Source: an uncultured bacterium
GTDB lineage: Bacteria > Cyanobacteriota > Vampirovibrionia > Gastranaerophilales > Gastranaerophilaceae
Length of the DNA stretch: 37,357 nucleotides
Direction of reading: 5' to 3'
Assembly: GCA_900553895.1 (NCBI GenBank)
Contig: USFB01000017.1
Span: 1 to 37,357 of the forward strand
Positions 9,119 through 16,609 of this stretch are shown here, piece by piece. Numbering within the stretch: position 1 is the first letter of the stretch; every line of letters starts with the position of its first letter. The position numbers were made by a program, and so were the translations under genes. Below the pieces are notes generated by a model. That model was not told where the DNA came from, made no database searches, and saw nothing but the letters and a program-made list of their open reading frames with translations.

Positions 9119-10123
9119 TTAAGCTTTCATAGCGTTTTCAACAGCAACAGCAACTGCAACAGTAGCACCTACCATTGGGTTGTTACCCATACCGATTACA
9201 CCCATCATTTCTACGTGAGCAGGAACTGAAGATGAACCTGCGAATTGAGCGTCACCGTGCATTCTACCCATAGTATCTGTCATACCATAAGAAGCAGGAC
9301 CAGCTGCAACGTTATCTGGGTGAAGAGTTCTACCAGTACCACCACCTGATGCTACTGAGAAGTATTTTCTACCATTTTCCCAGCACCATTTTTTGTAAGT
9401 ACCTGCTACAGGGTGTTGGAATCTTGTTGGGTTAGTTGAGTTACCAGTGATAGAAACGTCAACGCCTTCTTTAACCATGATTGCAACGCCTTCGTTTACA
9501 TCATCAGCACCGTAGCATCTAACTTTTGCTCTTTCGCCATCTGAATATGGAGTTTCTTTAACGATTTTTAATTCGCCAGTTTTGTAATCGTATTCTGTTT
9601 CAACAGAAGTAAAACCGTTGATTCTAGCGATAATGTGAGCTGCATCTTTACCAAGACCGTTTAAGATAACTCTTAAAGGATTTTTTCTAACTTTGTTAGC
9701 GTTTCTTGCAATACCAATCGCACCTTCAGCTGCTGCGAATGATTCGTGACCTGCTAAGAAACAGAAACAGTTTGTTTCTTCTCTTAATAACATAGCTGCT
9801 AAGTTACCATGACCGATACCAACTTGTCTTCTGTCACCAACTGAACCAGGAACTGCAAATGCTTGCAAGCCTAAACCAATAGCTTCTGCAGCGTCAGCAG
9901 CATTTGTAATACCTTTTTTAATTGCAATAGCACAACCTAGAGTATAAGCCCAAGAAGCGTTATCAAACGCGATAGGTTGAATACCTTTAACAATAGCATC
10001 TACGTCGATGCCTTTTGATAAGCATAGATCACGAGCTTCTTCTAAAGATTTGAAACCGTATTCAGGTAAAACTTTAGCTAGAGTAGCTTCACGTCTATCT
10101 TGTCCTTCAAATTTTACTGTCAT
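9119..10123 (-). CDS. GGGtGRT family protein
   Basis: A 334-residue protein containing the name-giving motif SVASGGGTGRTLHPDN (about 258-273). The molecular function of the family is not known to me beyond its regular pairing with a NifU-like scaffold gene, as here. No signal peptide or membrane helix is present. Gly/Ala-rich and conserved-looking stretches include AVPGSVGDRRQVGIGHGN, AGHESFAAAEGAIG and, near the C-terminus, GVIGMGNNPMVGATVA. It lies downstream of the NifU-like gene in the same orientation, with a 141-bp spacer occupied by an inverted-repeat element. The Shine-Dalgarno AAGGA precedes the ATG. A role in Fe-S or redox metabolism is inferred from the partner only. Confidence 0.9.
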   Translation of the reverse strand: MTVKFEGQDRREATLAKVLPEYGFKSLEEARDLCLSKGIDVDAIVKGIQPIAFDNASWAYTLGCAIAIKKGITNAADAAEAIGLGLQAFAVPGSVGDRRQVGIGHGNLAAMLLREETNCFCFLAGHESFAAAEGAIGIARNANKVRKNPLRVILNGLGKDAAHIIARINGFTSVETEYDYKTGELKIVKETPYSDGERAKVRCYGADDVNEGVAIMVKEGVDVSITGNSTNPTRFQHPVAGTYKKWCWENGRKYFSVASGGGTGRTLHPDNVAAGPASYGMTDTMGRMHGDAQFAGSSSVPAHVEMMGVIGMGNNPMVGATVAVAVAVENAMKA

Positions 10124-10169
10124 ATTTTTATTTCCTTATTTTAATTGTTAATTACTAACTTTATGAAAT

Positions 10170-10248
10170 GTTTAGAAGTTGAGGAGTTTAGTAGTTTATA
10201 AGAAATTTTAAAAGAACTTAAAAACTTCTAAACTTAGTTCTTCTAAAC
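10170..10248. repeat. TTTAGAAG-type inverted-repeat element (copy A)
   Basis: The left arm starts GTTTAGAAGTTGAGGAG and the right arm reads, in reverse complement, GTTTAGAAGAACTAAG. The arms are about 33 nt, match imperfectly, and are built of TTTAGAAG/TTTAGTAG words. Copy B at 20127-20243 shares the same words. It lies between two genes of one operon. Confidence 0.6.
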
Positions 10249-10249
10249 T

Positions 10250-10263
10250 GCGAGCAAGCTCGC
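10250..10263. repeat. Small GC-rich hairpin
   Basis: GCGAGC-AA-GCTCGC is a perfect 6-bp inverted repeat directly after the stop of the NifU-like gene. It may act as a 3' processing or attenuation site inside the operon. Confidence 0.45.
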
Positions 10264-10264
10264 A

Positions 10265-10966
10265 CTATTCTTCTCTAGGATCAATGTACTTAACCGCATC
10301 AGCAAATCTGCCGTAAGTACCGATATTCTTTTCGTAAGCTTCTTTAGGGTCAACACCTTTCTTGATAGCATCCATAACTTTACCAAGGTTTACGAATTGA
10401 TAACCGATAACTTCATCATTCTTATCAAGACCCATCTTCAAGATGTAACCTTCTGTTAATGATAAGTATCTAACACCTTTTTGAGCTGTTGAGTGGATTG
10501 TACCACACATAGAGCAAAGTCCTTTACCTAAATCTTCAAGACCTGCACCTACAGGAAGTCCGTTTTCAGAGAAAGCTGATTGAGTTCTACCGTAAACGAT
10601 TTGTAAGAACAATTCTCTCATAGCAACGTTAATTGCGTCACAAACAAGGTCTGTGTTTAATGCTTCAAGAAGAGTTTTTCCAGGAAGAATTTCACCTGCC
10701 ATAGCTGCTGAGTGAGTCATACCAGAACAACCGATAGTTTCAACTAAAGCTTCTTGAATAATACCGTTTTTAACGTTTAAAGTAAGCTTACAAGTACCTT
10801 GTTGGGGAGCACAGCATCCGCAACCGTGAGTAAGACCTGAAATATCAGTAATTTCTTTACATTTTGTCCATTCACCTTCTTGTGGAATAGGAGCCGGAGT
10901 TCCTTTTATACCACGATGTACACAACACTTTTCTTCGATTTCGTGTGTAATTTCAATTTTGCCCAT
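10265..10966 (-). CDS. NifU-like iron-sulfur cluster scaffold-type protein
   Basis: A 233-residue protein whose core resembles the NifU/IscU N-terminal fold: it has a GCSGMTHSAAMAGE stretch (Cys 80) like the GCxxxxAS segment of scaffolds. Extra cysteines occur in HGCGCCAP (49, 51, 52) and CSMCG (151, 154), with Cys 14, 15, 59 and 109 also present, giving ample metal or Fe-S ligands. It is longer than classical IscU (about 130 residues). It is the first gene of the operon with the GGGtGRT protein, a pairing known from many anaerobes. A strong Shine-Dalgarno (AAGGAGG) fixes the start, and a TATAAT lies about 60 nt upstream. The true client protein is unknown. Confidence 0.88.
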   Translation of the reverse strand: MGKIEITHEIEEKCCVHRGIKGTPAPIPQEGEWTKCKEITDISGLTHGCGCCAPQQGTCKLTLNVKNGIIQEALVETIGCSGMTHSAAMAGEILPGKTLLEALNTDLVCDAINVAMRELFLQIVYGRTQSAFSENGLPVGAGLEDLGKGLCSMCGTIHSTAQKGVRYLSLTEGYILKMGLDKNDEVIGYQFVNLGKVMDAIKKGVDPKEAYEKNIGTYGRFADAVKYIDPREE

Positions 10967-11181
10967 TTGACCTCCTTATTAATCAAAAATAAAGCTATTT
11001 TAATTTCCAATACAATTATTATATAACAAACAAAATGCTTTTTTAATAAAGAGAGAAATTTTTTCAATTTGTTACAAATGGAAAACGAGATAAGAAAATG
11101 ATGAAATCGGGGAGTAAGTTGGCATAAATTTATTTGCAATTTAAAAGTGTAAAAACTTGAGTATTTCATAATTAAATTTTA

Positions 11182-11190
11182 TGCTAAAAT
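11182..11190 (+). promoter_or_regulatory. Extended -10 box directly upstream of ruvB
   Basis: TG-C-TAAAAT (11182-11190) ends 6 nt before the ruvB ATG at 11197. Transcription would begin at or next to the start codon, giving a leaderless mRNA. No Shine-Dalgarno is visible and no good -35 at 17 nt. Confidence 0.5.
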
Positions 11191-11196
11191 TTAATT

Positions 11197-12261
11197 ATGG
11201 CTATTATATCAGACGATATGGGATTTGAAAAAAAGGTTAAAAAAAACCCGATTATTAAGCCCGAGACAATTGAATATGATAATACTTTTGAGAATTCAAT
11301 CAGACCAAAAGATTTCGACAGTTATATAGGTCAAGGTGCTTTAAAAGAAACTTTAAAGATTACTCTTGAAGCTGCAAAAAAGCGCGGTAAACCGCTTGAT
11401 CACTTGCTTTTTTATGGACCTCCGGGCTTAGGTAAAACTACAATTGCCGGTGTTATCGCTTCTCAAATGGGTGTTGAAATTCGAATTACATCTGCGCCTG
11501 CGCTTGAACGTCCGCGTGATATTATCGGTATTTTGATGTCTTTAAAAGGCGGAGAAATTTTGTTTATTGATGAAATTCACAGACTTAATAAAGTTGCGGA
11601 AGAAATTCTTTATCCGGCAATGGAAGATTTTACGCTTGACATGACAACAGGTAAGAGTCAAACGGCAAAAACACTAAGAGTTCCTTTGCCAAAATTTACG
11701 TTAATTGGCGCAACGACAAAAGCCGGAGAACTTTCCAGTCCGCTTCGTGACAGATTCGGCATGATTCACAGATTGGAATTTTATACGGTAGAAGAACTTG
11801 CTCAAGTAGTTATGAGAACGGCAAAAATTCTTGAAACAGAAATTACAAAAGAAGGTGCAAAAGCTATTGCTATGCGTTCTCGTGGCACGCCAAGAATTGC
11901 AAACAGGCTTGTAAAAAGAGTTTCTGATTTTGCACTTGTGAAATACGATGGTGTAATTGATAAAAAAGTTGCGAACGAATCTTTGGATATTTTAAAAATT
12001 GATGAATTCGGTTTGGATAATACCGATAGAAATTTATTGAATCTGATTATTCAAAAATATGATGGCGGGCCTGTCGGCATTGAAACTATTGCTGCAGCTT
12101 TAAGCGAAGATGTTAGAACGATTGAAGATGTTTGCGAACCGTATCTTTTGCAAGCAGGTTTGTTGCAAAGAACACCAAGAGGACGAAAAGTTTCTCCTGA
12201 AGGGTATAGACACTTAGGAATTAAAATGCCGTCTGAACAAAGAAGATTGTTTGAGGATTAG
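11197..12261 (+). CDS. ruvB: Holliday junction branch-migration ATPase RuvB
   Basis: The AAA+ motor that, with RuvA, drives Holliday junction branch migration during recombinational repair. At 354 residues it has the normal length. Walker A is GPPGLGKT (74-81) and Walker B is LFIDEIHR (D125, E126). The sensor 1 region ends in LIGATTKAG, and the arginine-finger region follows in SSPLRDRFG. The C-terminal winged helix contains GGPVGIETIAAALSED and LLQAGLLQRTPRGR. No ruvA or ruvC is nearby. The ATG at 11197 has no ribosome binding site, but a -10 box lies right in front of it. The next gene starts one base after the ruvB stop codon. Confidence 0.97.
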   Translation: MAIISDDMGFEKKVKKNPIIKPETIEYDNTFENSIRPKDFDSYIGQGALKETLKITLEAAKKRGKPLDHLLFYGPPGLGKTTIAGVIASQMGVEIRITSAPALERPRDIIGILMSLKGGEILFIDEIHRLNKVAEEILYPAMEDFTLDMTTGKSQTAKTLRVPLPKFTLIGATTKAGELSSPLRDRFGMIHRLEFYTVEELAQVVMRTAKILETEITKEGAKAIAMRSRGTPRIANRLVKRVSDFALVKYDGVIDKKVANESLDILKIDEFGLDNTDRNLLNLIIQKYDGGPVGIETIAAALSEDVRTIEDVCEPYLLQAGLLQRTPRGRKVSPEGYRHLGIKMPSEQRRLFED

Positions 12262-12262
12262 A

Positions 12263-13360
12263 ATGAAAAAACTTGTTATATTTTTAATAATGTTATTATC
12301 AATTATCCCTTGTTTTGCTGACGAGGGAAAAATTTTGCCTTCTGAACTCGGTTTGGTACAAAAAATTGAGTACGTTGATTTAACAGATACTAATGTTACT
12401 CAAACAAAACAGGCGATTGAGGTTAAACTTTTAACGGGGCAATTTAAAGGTGAAACAGTTGAGCTTGACAACATGCTTACGGGAAATCCGTATTATGACA
12501 TAAAATTACAAAAAAATACGAAAGTGATTTTGCATGCGGAAGATAACGGTAACGGAGTTGAGTTTTCTATTGAAGATATCAAACGCTCAGGCACTCTGGC
12601 ATGGCTATCTTTACTGTTTTGCGGTTTGTTGGTTTATGTCGGAAGAAAAAAAGGATTATACAGCCTTATATCAATTGGTGTTACGGTTATTTTAATAACG
12701 CACTTGCTTTCACCGATGATTTTGCATGGAATTAATCCTGTGTTTGCGTCAATATTGGTTTGTTTGCTTTCAACCGCTGTTACTATGTATTCGGTTGGCG
12801 GATTTAATGCAAAAAGTACGTCGGCTGTTATAGGAGCAGTTTTAAGTTTAGCTTTTGCAGGCCTTTTGTCTTTTATAACAATGATGACAGCGCATTTAAC
12901 GGGATTTACGGAAGAAACTTCAATGTTTTTATATACTGCGCACCCTGAACTGGATTTTATCGGTATAACAATTGCAACAATGATTTTGGCAACATTGGGT
13001 GCTGTAATGGATGTTGCAATGTCTATTTCCAGTACAATAAACGAGATTTATGAAATAGATAAAACTAAGGGTATTAAAGAGCTTTTTGTTTCCGGCATGA
13101 ATGTTGGTAAAGATATTATAGGAACAATGGCAAATACTCTTATTTTGGTTTACATGGGCGGTTCTTTGCCACTACTTTTGCTTGCAGAAAATATTGATAT
13201 GCAGAAATTTATAAACTTAAATCAAGTTGTAACGGAAACTGCATCCGCGCTAATCGGTAGTATTGCGATTGTAATTTGTGTACCGATTACGGCACTTGTA
13301 GCTTCGCAGATGATTAAATGTGCAAAGAAGAAGAATGAAGATATAGATTTAAGTTTGTAG
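12263..13360 (+). CDS. YibE/F-family multi-pass membrane protein
   Basis: 365 residues from the ATG at 12263, which follows GAGGA inside the end of ruvB; an upstream TTG in frame is less likely. A signal peptide (about 1-23, ending CFADEG) leads into a soluble extracytoplasmic domain (about 25-115, with VKLLTGQFKGETVELDN). About seven to eight membrane helices follow from residue 116, with the family-like GVTVILITHLLSPMILHGIN and ATMILATLGAVMDVAMSIS segments. YibE/F proteins are widespread with no settled function. It is translationally coupled to ruvB, which is probably a positional rather than a functional link. Confidence 0.85.
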   Translation: MKKLVIFLIMLLSIIPCFADEGKILPSELGLVQKIEYVDLTDTNVTQTKQAIEVKLLTGQFKGETVELDNMLTGNPYYDIKLQKNTKVILHAEDNGNGVEFSIEDIKRSGTLAWLSLLFCGLLVYVGRKKGLYSLISIGVTVILITHLLSPMILHGINPVFASILVCLLSTAVTMYSVGGFNAKSTSAVIGAVLSLAFAGLLSFITMMTAHLTGFTEETSMFLYTAHPELDFIGITIATMILATLGAVMDVAMSISSTINEIYEIDKTKGIKELFVSGMNVGKDIIGTMANTLILVYMGGSLPLLLLAENIDMQKFINLNQVVTETASALIGSIAIVICVPITALVASQMIKCAKKKNEDIDLSL

Positions 13361-13422
13361 TGTGCATCGTCCCCTCTCCAAGGAGAAGGAATAACCACAA
13401 GTGTTTTGTAATTCAAAATAAA

Positions 13423-13451
13423 TTGATTTTCACTAAATAATGTGCTATAAT
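13423..13451 (+). promoter_or_regulatory. Promoter of the 13515 secreted protein
   Basis: TTGATT (13423-13428), a 17-nt spacer and TATAAT (13446-13451) with TG at the extended -10 position. The predicted start near 13458 leaves a leader of about 57 nt that ends in a strong ribosome binding site (GGAGGAGAG). Confidence 0.75.
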
Positions 13452-13514
13452 TTCTCTCTGAATACGCACTCGGAATATTCTTGACGAGGGTGAAGCAAGT
13501 ACGGAGGAGAGAAT

Positions 13515-14192
13515 ATGAAAAAATTATTAGCTATATTAATTGCAATGTTTTTAGTTTCAAATACTACATTTGCAGGCGCATTTAAAGCGGACGCTCGAAC
13601 AAAACGTATTCCTGCAGGAACAGTTTTCAAACTGGAATTTTTGCAACCAGTAAGCACTTTTTCAGGTTGTGAAGGGGATTCTTTTGTTGCAACAATGAAA
13701 AACGAACTTTCAACAGGCACAAATATCATTTTGCCATCAGGTTCTGTTGTTAGAGGTAGTGTTTCACAAGTAAACACTGCTAAGAGATTTTCTCGTGGAG
13801 CAAAGCTATATCTTGATTTTGATCATATCGTAACACCAAATGGAAGACAAATTCCTTTAGATTTAGCAGTTTGTCAATTTGAAAATATTTACTATGATGG
13901 TTCTTTGTATAAAAACTTAGGCTACGGCGAAGCCGTTCAAAAAAATTATGAAAGAGCTGTTGAGATTACTAAAAATTCAACAAACTATGGTTTAAAAGCC
14001 GGTGAATCTGCTCCTGGTATTCAATATTTAACAACTCCATTCTGTGCGGTAGGTGGCTTTATCGGCGGAGTAGGTTATTGGGTTGGCGACAGTGTCGCTG
14101 ATATGTTCAGAAAAGGACAAGACGTGTATATCAATAAAGGCGATGTTTTAACAGTGAAACTGTTAAATCCTATTGATGTTCCTGTTTATTAA
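13515..14192 (+). CDS. Exported protein of unknown function
   Basis: 225 residues. A clear Sec signal peptide (1-20, cleavage after NTTFA) is followed by a beta-rich domain, RIPAGTVFKLEFLQPVSTFSG, then ILPSGSVVRGSVSQVN and LYLDFDHIVTPNGRQIPLD. The C-terminal INKGDVLTVKLLNPIDVPVY resembles the first of these segments, so the protein may hold a duplicated beta unit. A Gly-rich hydrophobic patch lies at about 176-193 (CAVGGFIGGVGYWVGDSVAD). Such GTxI/GSVVRG wording recalls TrbI/VirB10-like barrels, but I would not assign it. It stands alone, with its own promoter upstream and a terminator downstream. Confidence 0.85.
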   Translation: MKKLLAILIAMFLVSNTTFAGAFKADARTKRIPAGTVFKLEFLQPVSTFSGCEGDSFVATMKNELSTGTNIILPSGSVVRGSVSQVNTAKRFSRGAKLYLDFDHIVTPNGRQIPLDLAVCQFENIYYDGSLYKNLGYGEAVQKNYERAVEITKNSTNYGLKAGESAPGIQYLTTPFCAVGGFIGGVGYWVGDSVADMFRKGQDVYINKGDVLTVKLLNPIDVPVY

Positions 14193-14209
14193 TAAAAAAA
14201 TGTTTATCT

Positions 14210-14241
14210 AAAAAGGTACGTTTTGAAGGCGTACCTTTTTT
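14210..14241 (+). terminator. Terminator after the 13515 gene
   Basis: AAAAAGGTACG pairs with CGTACCTTTTT across a 9-nt loop, with the downstream arm continuing into a T-run, 18 bases after the stop codon. Confidence 0.88.
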
Positions 14242-14326
14242 TATTGGTAAATTTTTGTAACGTAATATTTTAAATAAGTCAAATATAAATATTCATCTGT
14301 TTTATATTTTTTGAAAGGATTTGTTT

Positions 14327-14710
14327 ATGAACAGTATTAAAACCCAAGTAATAAAACAGCCCAACTCTCAGTATGCAGATGTAAATGTCACTATGCCTAA
14401 TGGGAAAAACAGGTACTTTAATCTCCCGGCAAAAAATGCCGACACCTTTGCAATAGAACTTAAGAAGCAAGATAAAAAGCGTTCAACAATAACTAACGTT
14501 GCATTTTTTACATCTATCTTTACGGGAGTAATGCTGGCAAAAGCTATTACTAAAAATATCAAAGACAAAACTATGCAATTTTTACTAGGTGCAGTTGGCG
14601 GTATTTTAGGCGCATCAACTTCAACTATAGCTTGCGATAAATACTTGGAGTATCAACAAAACGCATTAATAAACAAATGCGGTGCAAAAGAAACTTATTT
14701 TGAAGCATAA
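14327..14710 (+). CDS. Small membrane protein of unknown function
   Basis: 127 residues from the ATG at 14327, which follows AAAGGAT; a TTG two codons upstream is in frame but less likely. The N-terminal 50 residues are polar (MPNGKNRYFNLPAKNADTFAI). Two hydrophobic segments follow (about 56-71, ITNVAFFTSIFTGVML, and 83-103, MQFLLGAVGGILGASTSTIAC), then a polar tail. No family recognised. It is bounded by terminators on both sides, so it is a single-gene unit. Confidence 0.75.
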   Translation: MNSIKTQVIKQPNSQYADVNVTMPNGKNRYFNLPAKNADTFAIELKKQDKKRSTITNVAFFTSIFTGVMLAKAITKNIKDKTMQFLLGAVGGILGASTSTIACDKYLEYQQNALINKCGAKETYFEA

Positions 14711-14736
14711 AACTTCATTCATACTAATATTGAAAT

Positions 14737-14771
14737 AACAAAAAAGGTGCAAAGTGTGCACCTTTTTTGTT
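14737..14771. terminator. Bidirectional terminator
   Basis: AACAAAAAAGGTGCA pairs with TGCACCTTTTTTGTT across a 5-nt loop between two convergent genes. Its last bases overlap the stop codon of the kinase gene on the minus strand. Confidence 0.88.
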
Positions 14772-15600
14772 ATTGATAATATAATTCTTGAATTACACCT
14801 ATTATTCTATTTAAGAAATTTTTGTATTTAATTCTTTCTGCAGAACCTGAAAGTACAATATCTGCATATTTTTTACAAGGTCTAATATGGACTTCCGCTT
14901 TGTCATTAGCATTTTTATAAATAAAATCTGCTGAATCACCTAAATCACGTTCTTTAGCTCGTACGTAAAATCTTTCTTTCTTAATTTTTTCATCAATGTC
15001 AACATAAATCTTAAAATTAAATGCGTCTTTTACTTTTTCCGTAAGTGTAAATAAACCTTCTGAAATAATAATTTTAGAAGGTTTAGCTAAAGTATAATTA
15101 TCATGGCGAATAGCAGTGCCACTCATGTCATATTTTGGAAGATAAGTTTCCTTACCAGATAATAATTCCATAATATGTTTGCTCATCAATTCCAATTCTA
15201 AAGCTTGAGGAACGTCTAAATCATAATGTTTTGCAAATTCAGAAAAACTTCCTGCTGCCTTAACCATTTCTGAACGGTCATAATAATAATCATCTGTGTT
15301 TACACGAGTAATTGCATTATCAATGTTAAATTCCGTAGCAAAAGATTCAATTGTATCAATCAAATCCATAGTAATAGTAGATTTACCGCTTGCAGTTTCA
15401 CCAGCTATACCAATTGATGCCGGCATTTTAATTCTTCCAGAAAGATATCCCGCAATTTTTTTTATTACAAACGGATTGTAACTTACAAGGACAGAATCTT
15501 TAGTTTTAAGCTCATTTTCAAAAACTTTTTGTAAATAACGCTCTATCTCTTCATGTATATTTGTTGGTTTTGTTATATTTTGTGAAGCTGTTTGTATCAT
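14770..15600 (-). CDS. Uridine kinase / phosphoribulokinase-family P-loop kinase
   Basis: 276 residues. About 58 extra residues precede a P-loop GETASGKS (67-74) in the uridine kinase arrangement. Downstream come TDDYYYDR, where uridine kinases carry substrate-binding acidic and aromatic residues, then YDLDVPQALELEL, PKYDMSGTAIR and IIISEGLF, all matching family blocks. The product is probably a nucleoside or related small-molecule kinase in pyrimidine salvage; the exact substrate is not settled because of the N-terminal extension. The promoter shows TATAAT upstream and a purine-rich ribosome site (AAGGAAGAAG). It is transcribed alone towards the terminator at 14737. Confidence 0.82.
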   Translation of the reverse strand: MIQTASQNITKPTNIHEEIERYLQKVFENELKTKDSVLVSYNPFVIKKIAGYLSGRIKMPASIGIAGETASGKSTITMDLIDTIESFATEFNIDNAITRVNTDDYYYDRSEMVKAAGSFSEFAKHYDLDVPQALELELMSKHIMELLSGKETYLPKYDMSGTAIRHDNYTLAKPSKIIISEGLFTLTEKVKDAFNFKIYVDIDEKIKKERFYVRAKERDLGDSADFIYKNANDKAEVHIRPCKKYADIVLSGSAERIKYKNFLNRIIGVIQELYYQ

Positions 15601-15757
15601 AAATCTTCTTCTTCCTTTGTTCTATTATACACAATTTAAAACAAAAGAAAAGTTTTTTTTGTCATAATATGAACTAATTTTTACAATTTGTCACAATCTA
15701 CTTTGGGACGTATTCTTTTTTAAGAATTTATCTCACATCAGGAGTATAAATTTATTA

Positions 15758-15870
15758 TATGCTGAAGAAACTTCATCAGATAATAAATCTGTTTATAAAA
15801 ATGCAGCAGGTGAAGTTATTACAGAAAAGGAATATTATAACCTTCTAAAACCAAGAATTACCGTTTTGTG
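15758..15870 (+). pseudogene. Remnant of a protein-coding gene cut by an inverted-repeat element
   Basis: One frame reads YAEETSSDNKSVYKNAAGEV followed by ITEKEYYNLLKPRITVL, which has normal protein-like composition. No start codon or ribosome site can be placed upstream, and the frame runs straight into the GC-rich palindrome at 15872 before stopping at 15959-15961. The AEE junction resembles the residues after a signal peptide cleavage site. I read it as the leftover of an exported-protein gene. It could also be chance coding potential in AT-rich DNA. Confidence 0.35.
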
Positions 15871-15871
15871 T

Positions 15872-15994
15872 CACCCTCATCAGAGCTCCGCTCAGCTTCT
15901 CCCCTCAAGGGAGAAGCGATTACTTGTGCTAATAGGACGCGTCTTACCGCTTCTCCCTTGAGGGGAGAAGCTGGCTGGAAGCCTGATGAGGGTG
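15872..15994. repeat. 123-bp inverted-repeat element
   Basis: Two 47-nt arms (15872-15918 and 15948-15994) match at about 41 positions by eye. Each begins CACCCTCATCAG and ends CCCCTCAAGGGAGAAGCG in the outer-to-inner direction; a 29-nt loop separates them. The arms also hold a nested palindrome CTTCTCCCCTCAAGGGAGAAG-like. The GC content is far above its surroundings. It has the form of a MITE or REP/BIME-type element and directly follows a gene remnant. Otherwise the 15601-16033 gap holds only the kinase promoter and AT-rich DNA. Confidence 0.75.
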
Positions 15995-16033
15995 GCAGAG
16001 AATAAAAAATTCAATGAAAAAACAATTCCTAAA

Positions 16034-16600
16034 CTAACCCCTATAAGCAACCAAAATTCCACCAGGAACTTCTAAAATTTCATATTGAAACTCATCATCC
16101 GCATCAACTGCATCAATAAAATCTTGAACCTTTTCCGCATGAGAAATTATATTATCAGCAACAATCAAAGCCTTTTGAGTCAAATGCGGCTTAATCATCT
16201 CGAAATATTTAACATACTCTCTTTTGCAAGCATCAATAAAAACAAAATCAAATTTTTCATTTTCATCAAAAGAAGCCAATACTTCACACGCAGAACCTTG
16301 AATTGGTCTAACCACATCATCAACTCCACAAATCTTGAAATTTTCTTTTGCGATACTTTGGCGTTTTTCATAAAATTCAATAGTTGTAAGTTTTCCGCCG
16401 GTTTGTTTTAGAGCTTTTGCAAGCCAAATACCCGAATATCCGTTTGAAGTTCCTATTTCCAATGCGTTTTGAATATTCATCATTTTAATAAAGCTATTCA
16501 TCAAAACGCCTGTTTTTCTAGGTACATTCCAAAAATCTTTTTGTGTTTTTTCGAGTTCAGCCAAAACATCAGCTGTAACCTTATCCATTGCTATATCCAT
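16034..16600 (-). CDS. SAM-dependent O-methyltransferase (COG4122-like)
   Basis: 188 residues of the small O-methyltransferase family related to catechol and caffeoyl-CoA O-methyltransferases. The SAM-binding motif I is LEIGTSNGYSG (47-57). TTIEFYEKR gives the acidic ribose-binding residue, and FDFVFIDACKREY (about 117-129) holds the metal or catalytic Asp region; ALIVADNI follows. Its substrate is unknown. Its start (GAGG just upstream) lies 9 bp after the stop of the beta-propeller gene, so the two are one operon. An ATG four codons in (16588) is an alternative start. Confidence 0.88.
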   Translation of the reverse strand: MDIAMDKVTADVLAELEKTQKDFWNVPRKTGVLMNSFIKMMNIQNALEIGTSNGYSGIWLAKALKQTGGKLTTIEFYEKRQSIAKENFKICGVDDVVRPIQGSACEVLASFDENEKFDFVFIDACKREYVKYFEMIKPHLTQKALIVADNIISHAEKVQDFIDAVDADDEFQYEILEVPGGILVAYRG

Positions 16601-16609
16601 ATTTCGCCT

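Noticed and set aside
10906..11169. Minus-strand ORF upstream of the NifU-like gene
   Set aside because: It overlaps the promoter and strong ribosome site of that gene and has no protein-like conservation.
13445..13777. Minus-strand 110-aa ORF over the start of the 13515 gene
   Set aside because: It is antisense to a gene with a clear promoter, ribosome site and signal peptide.
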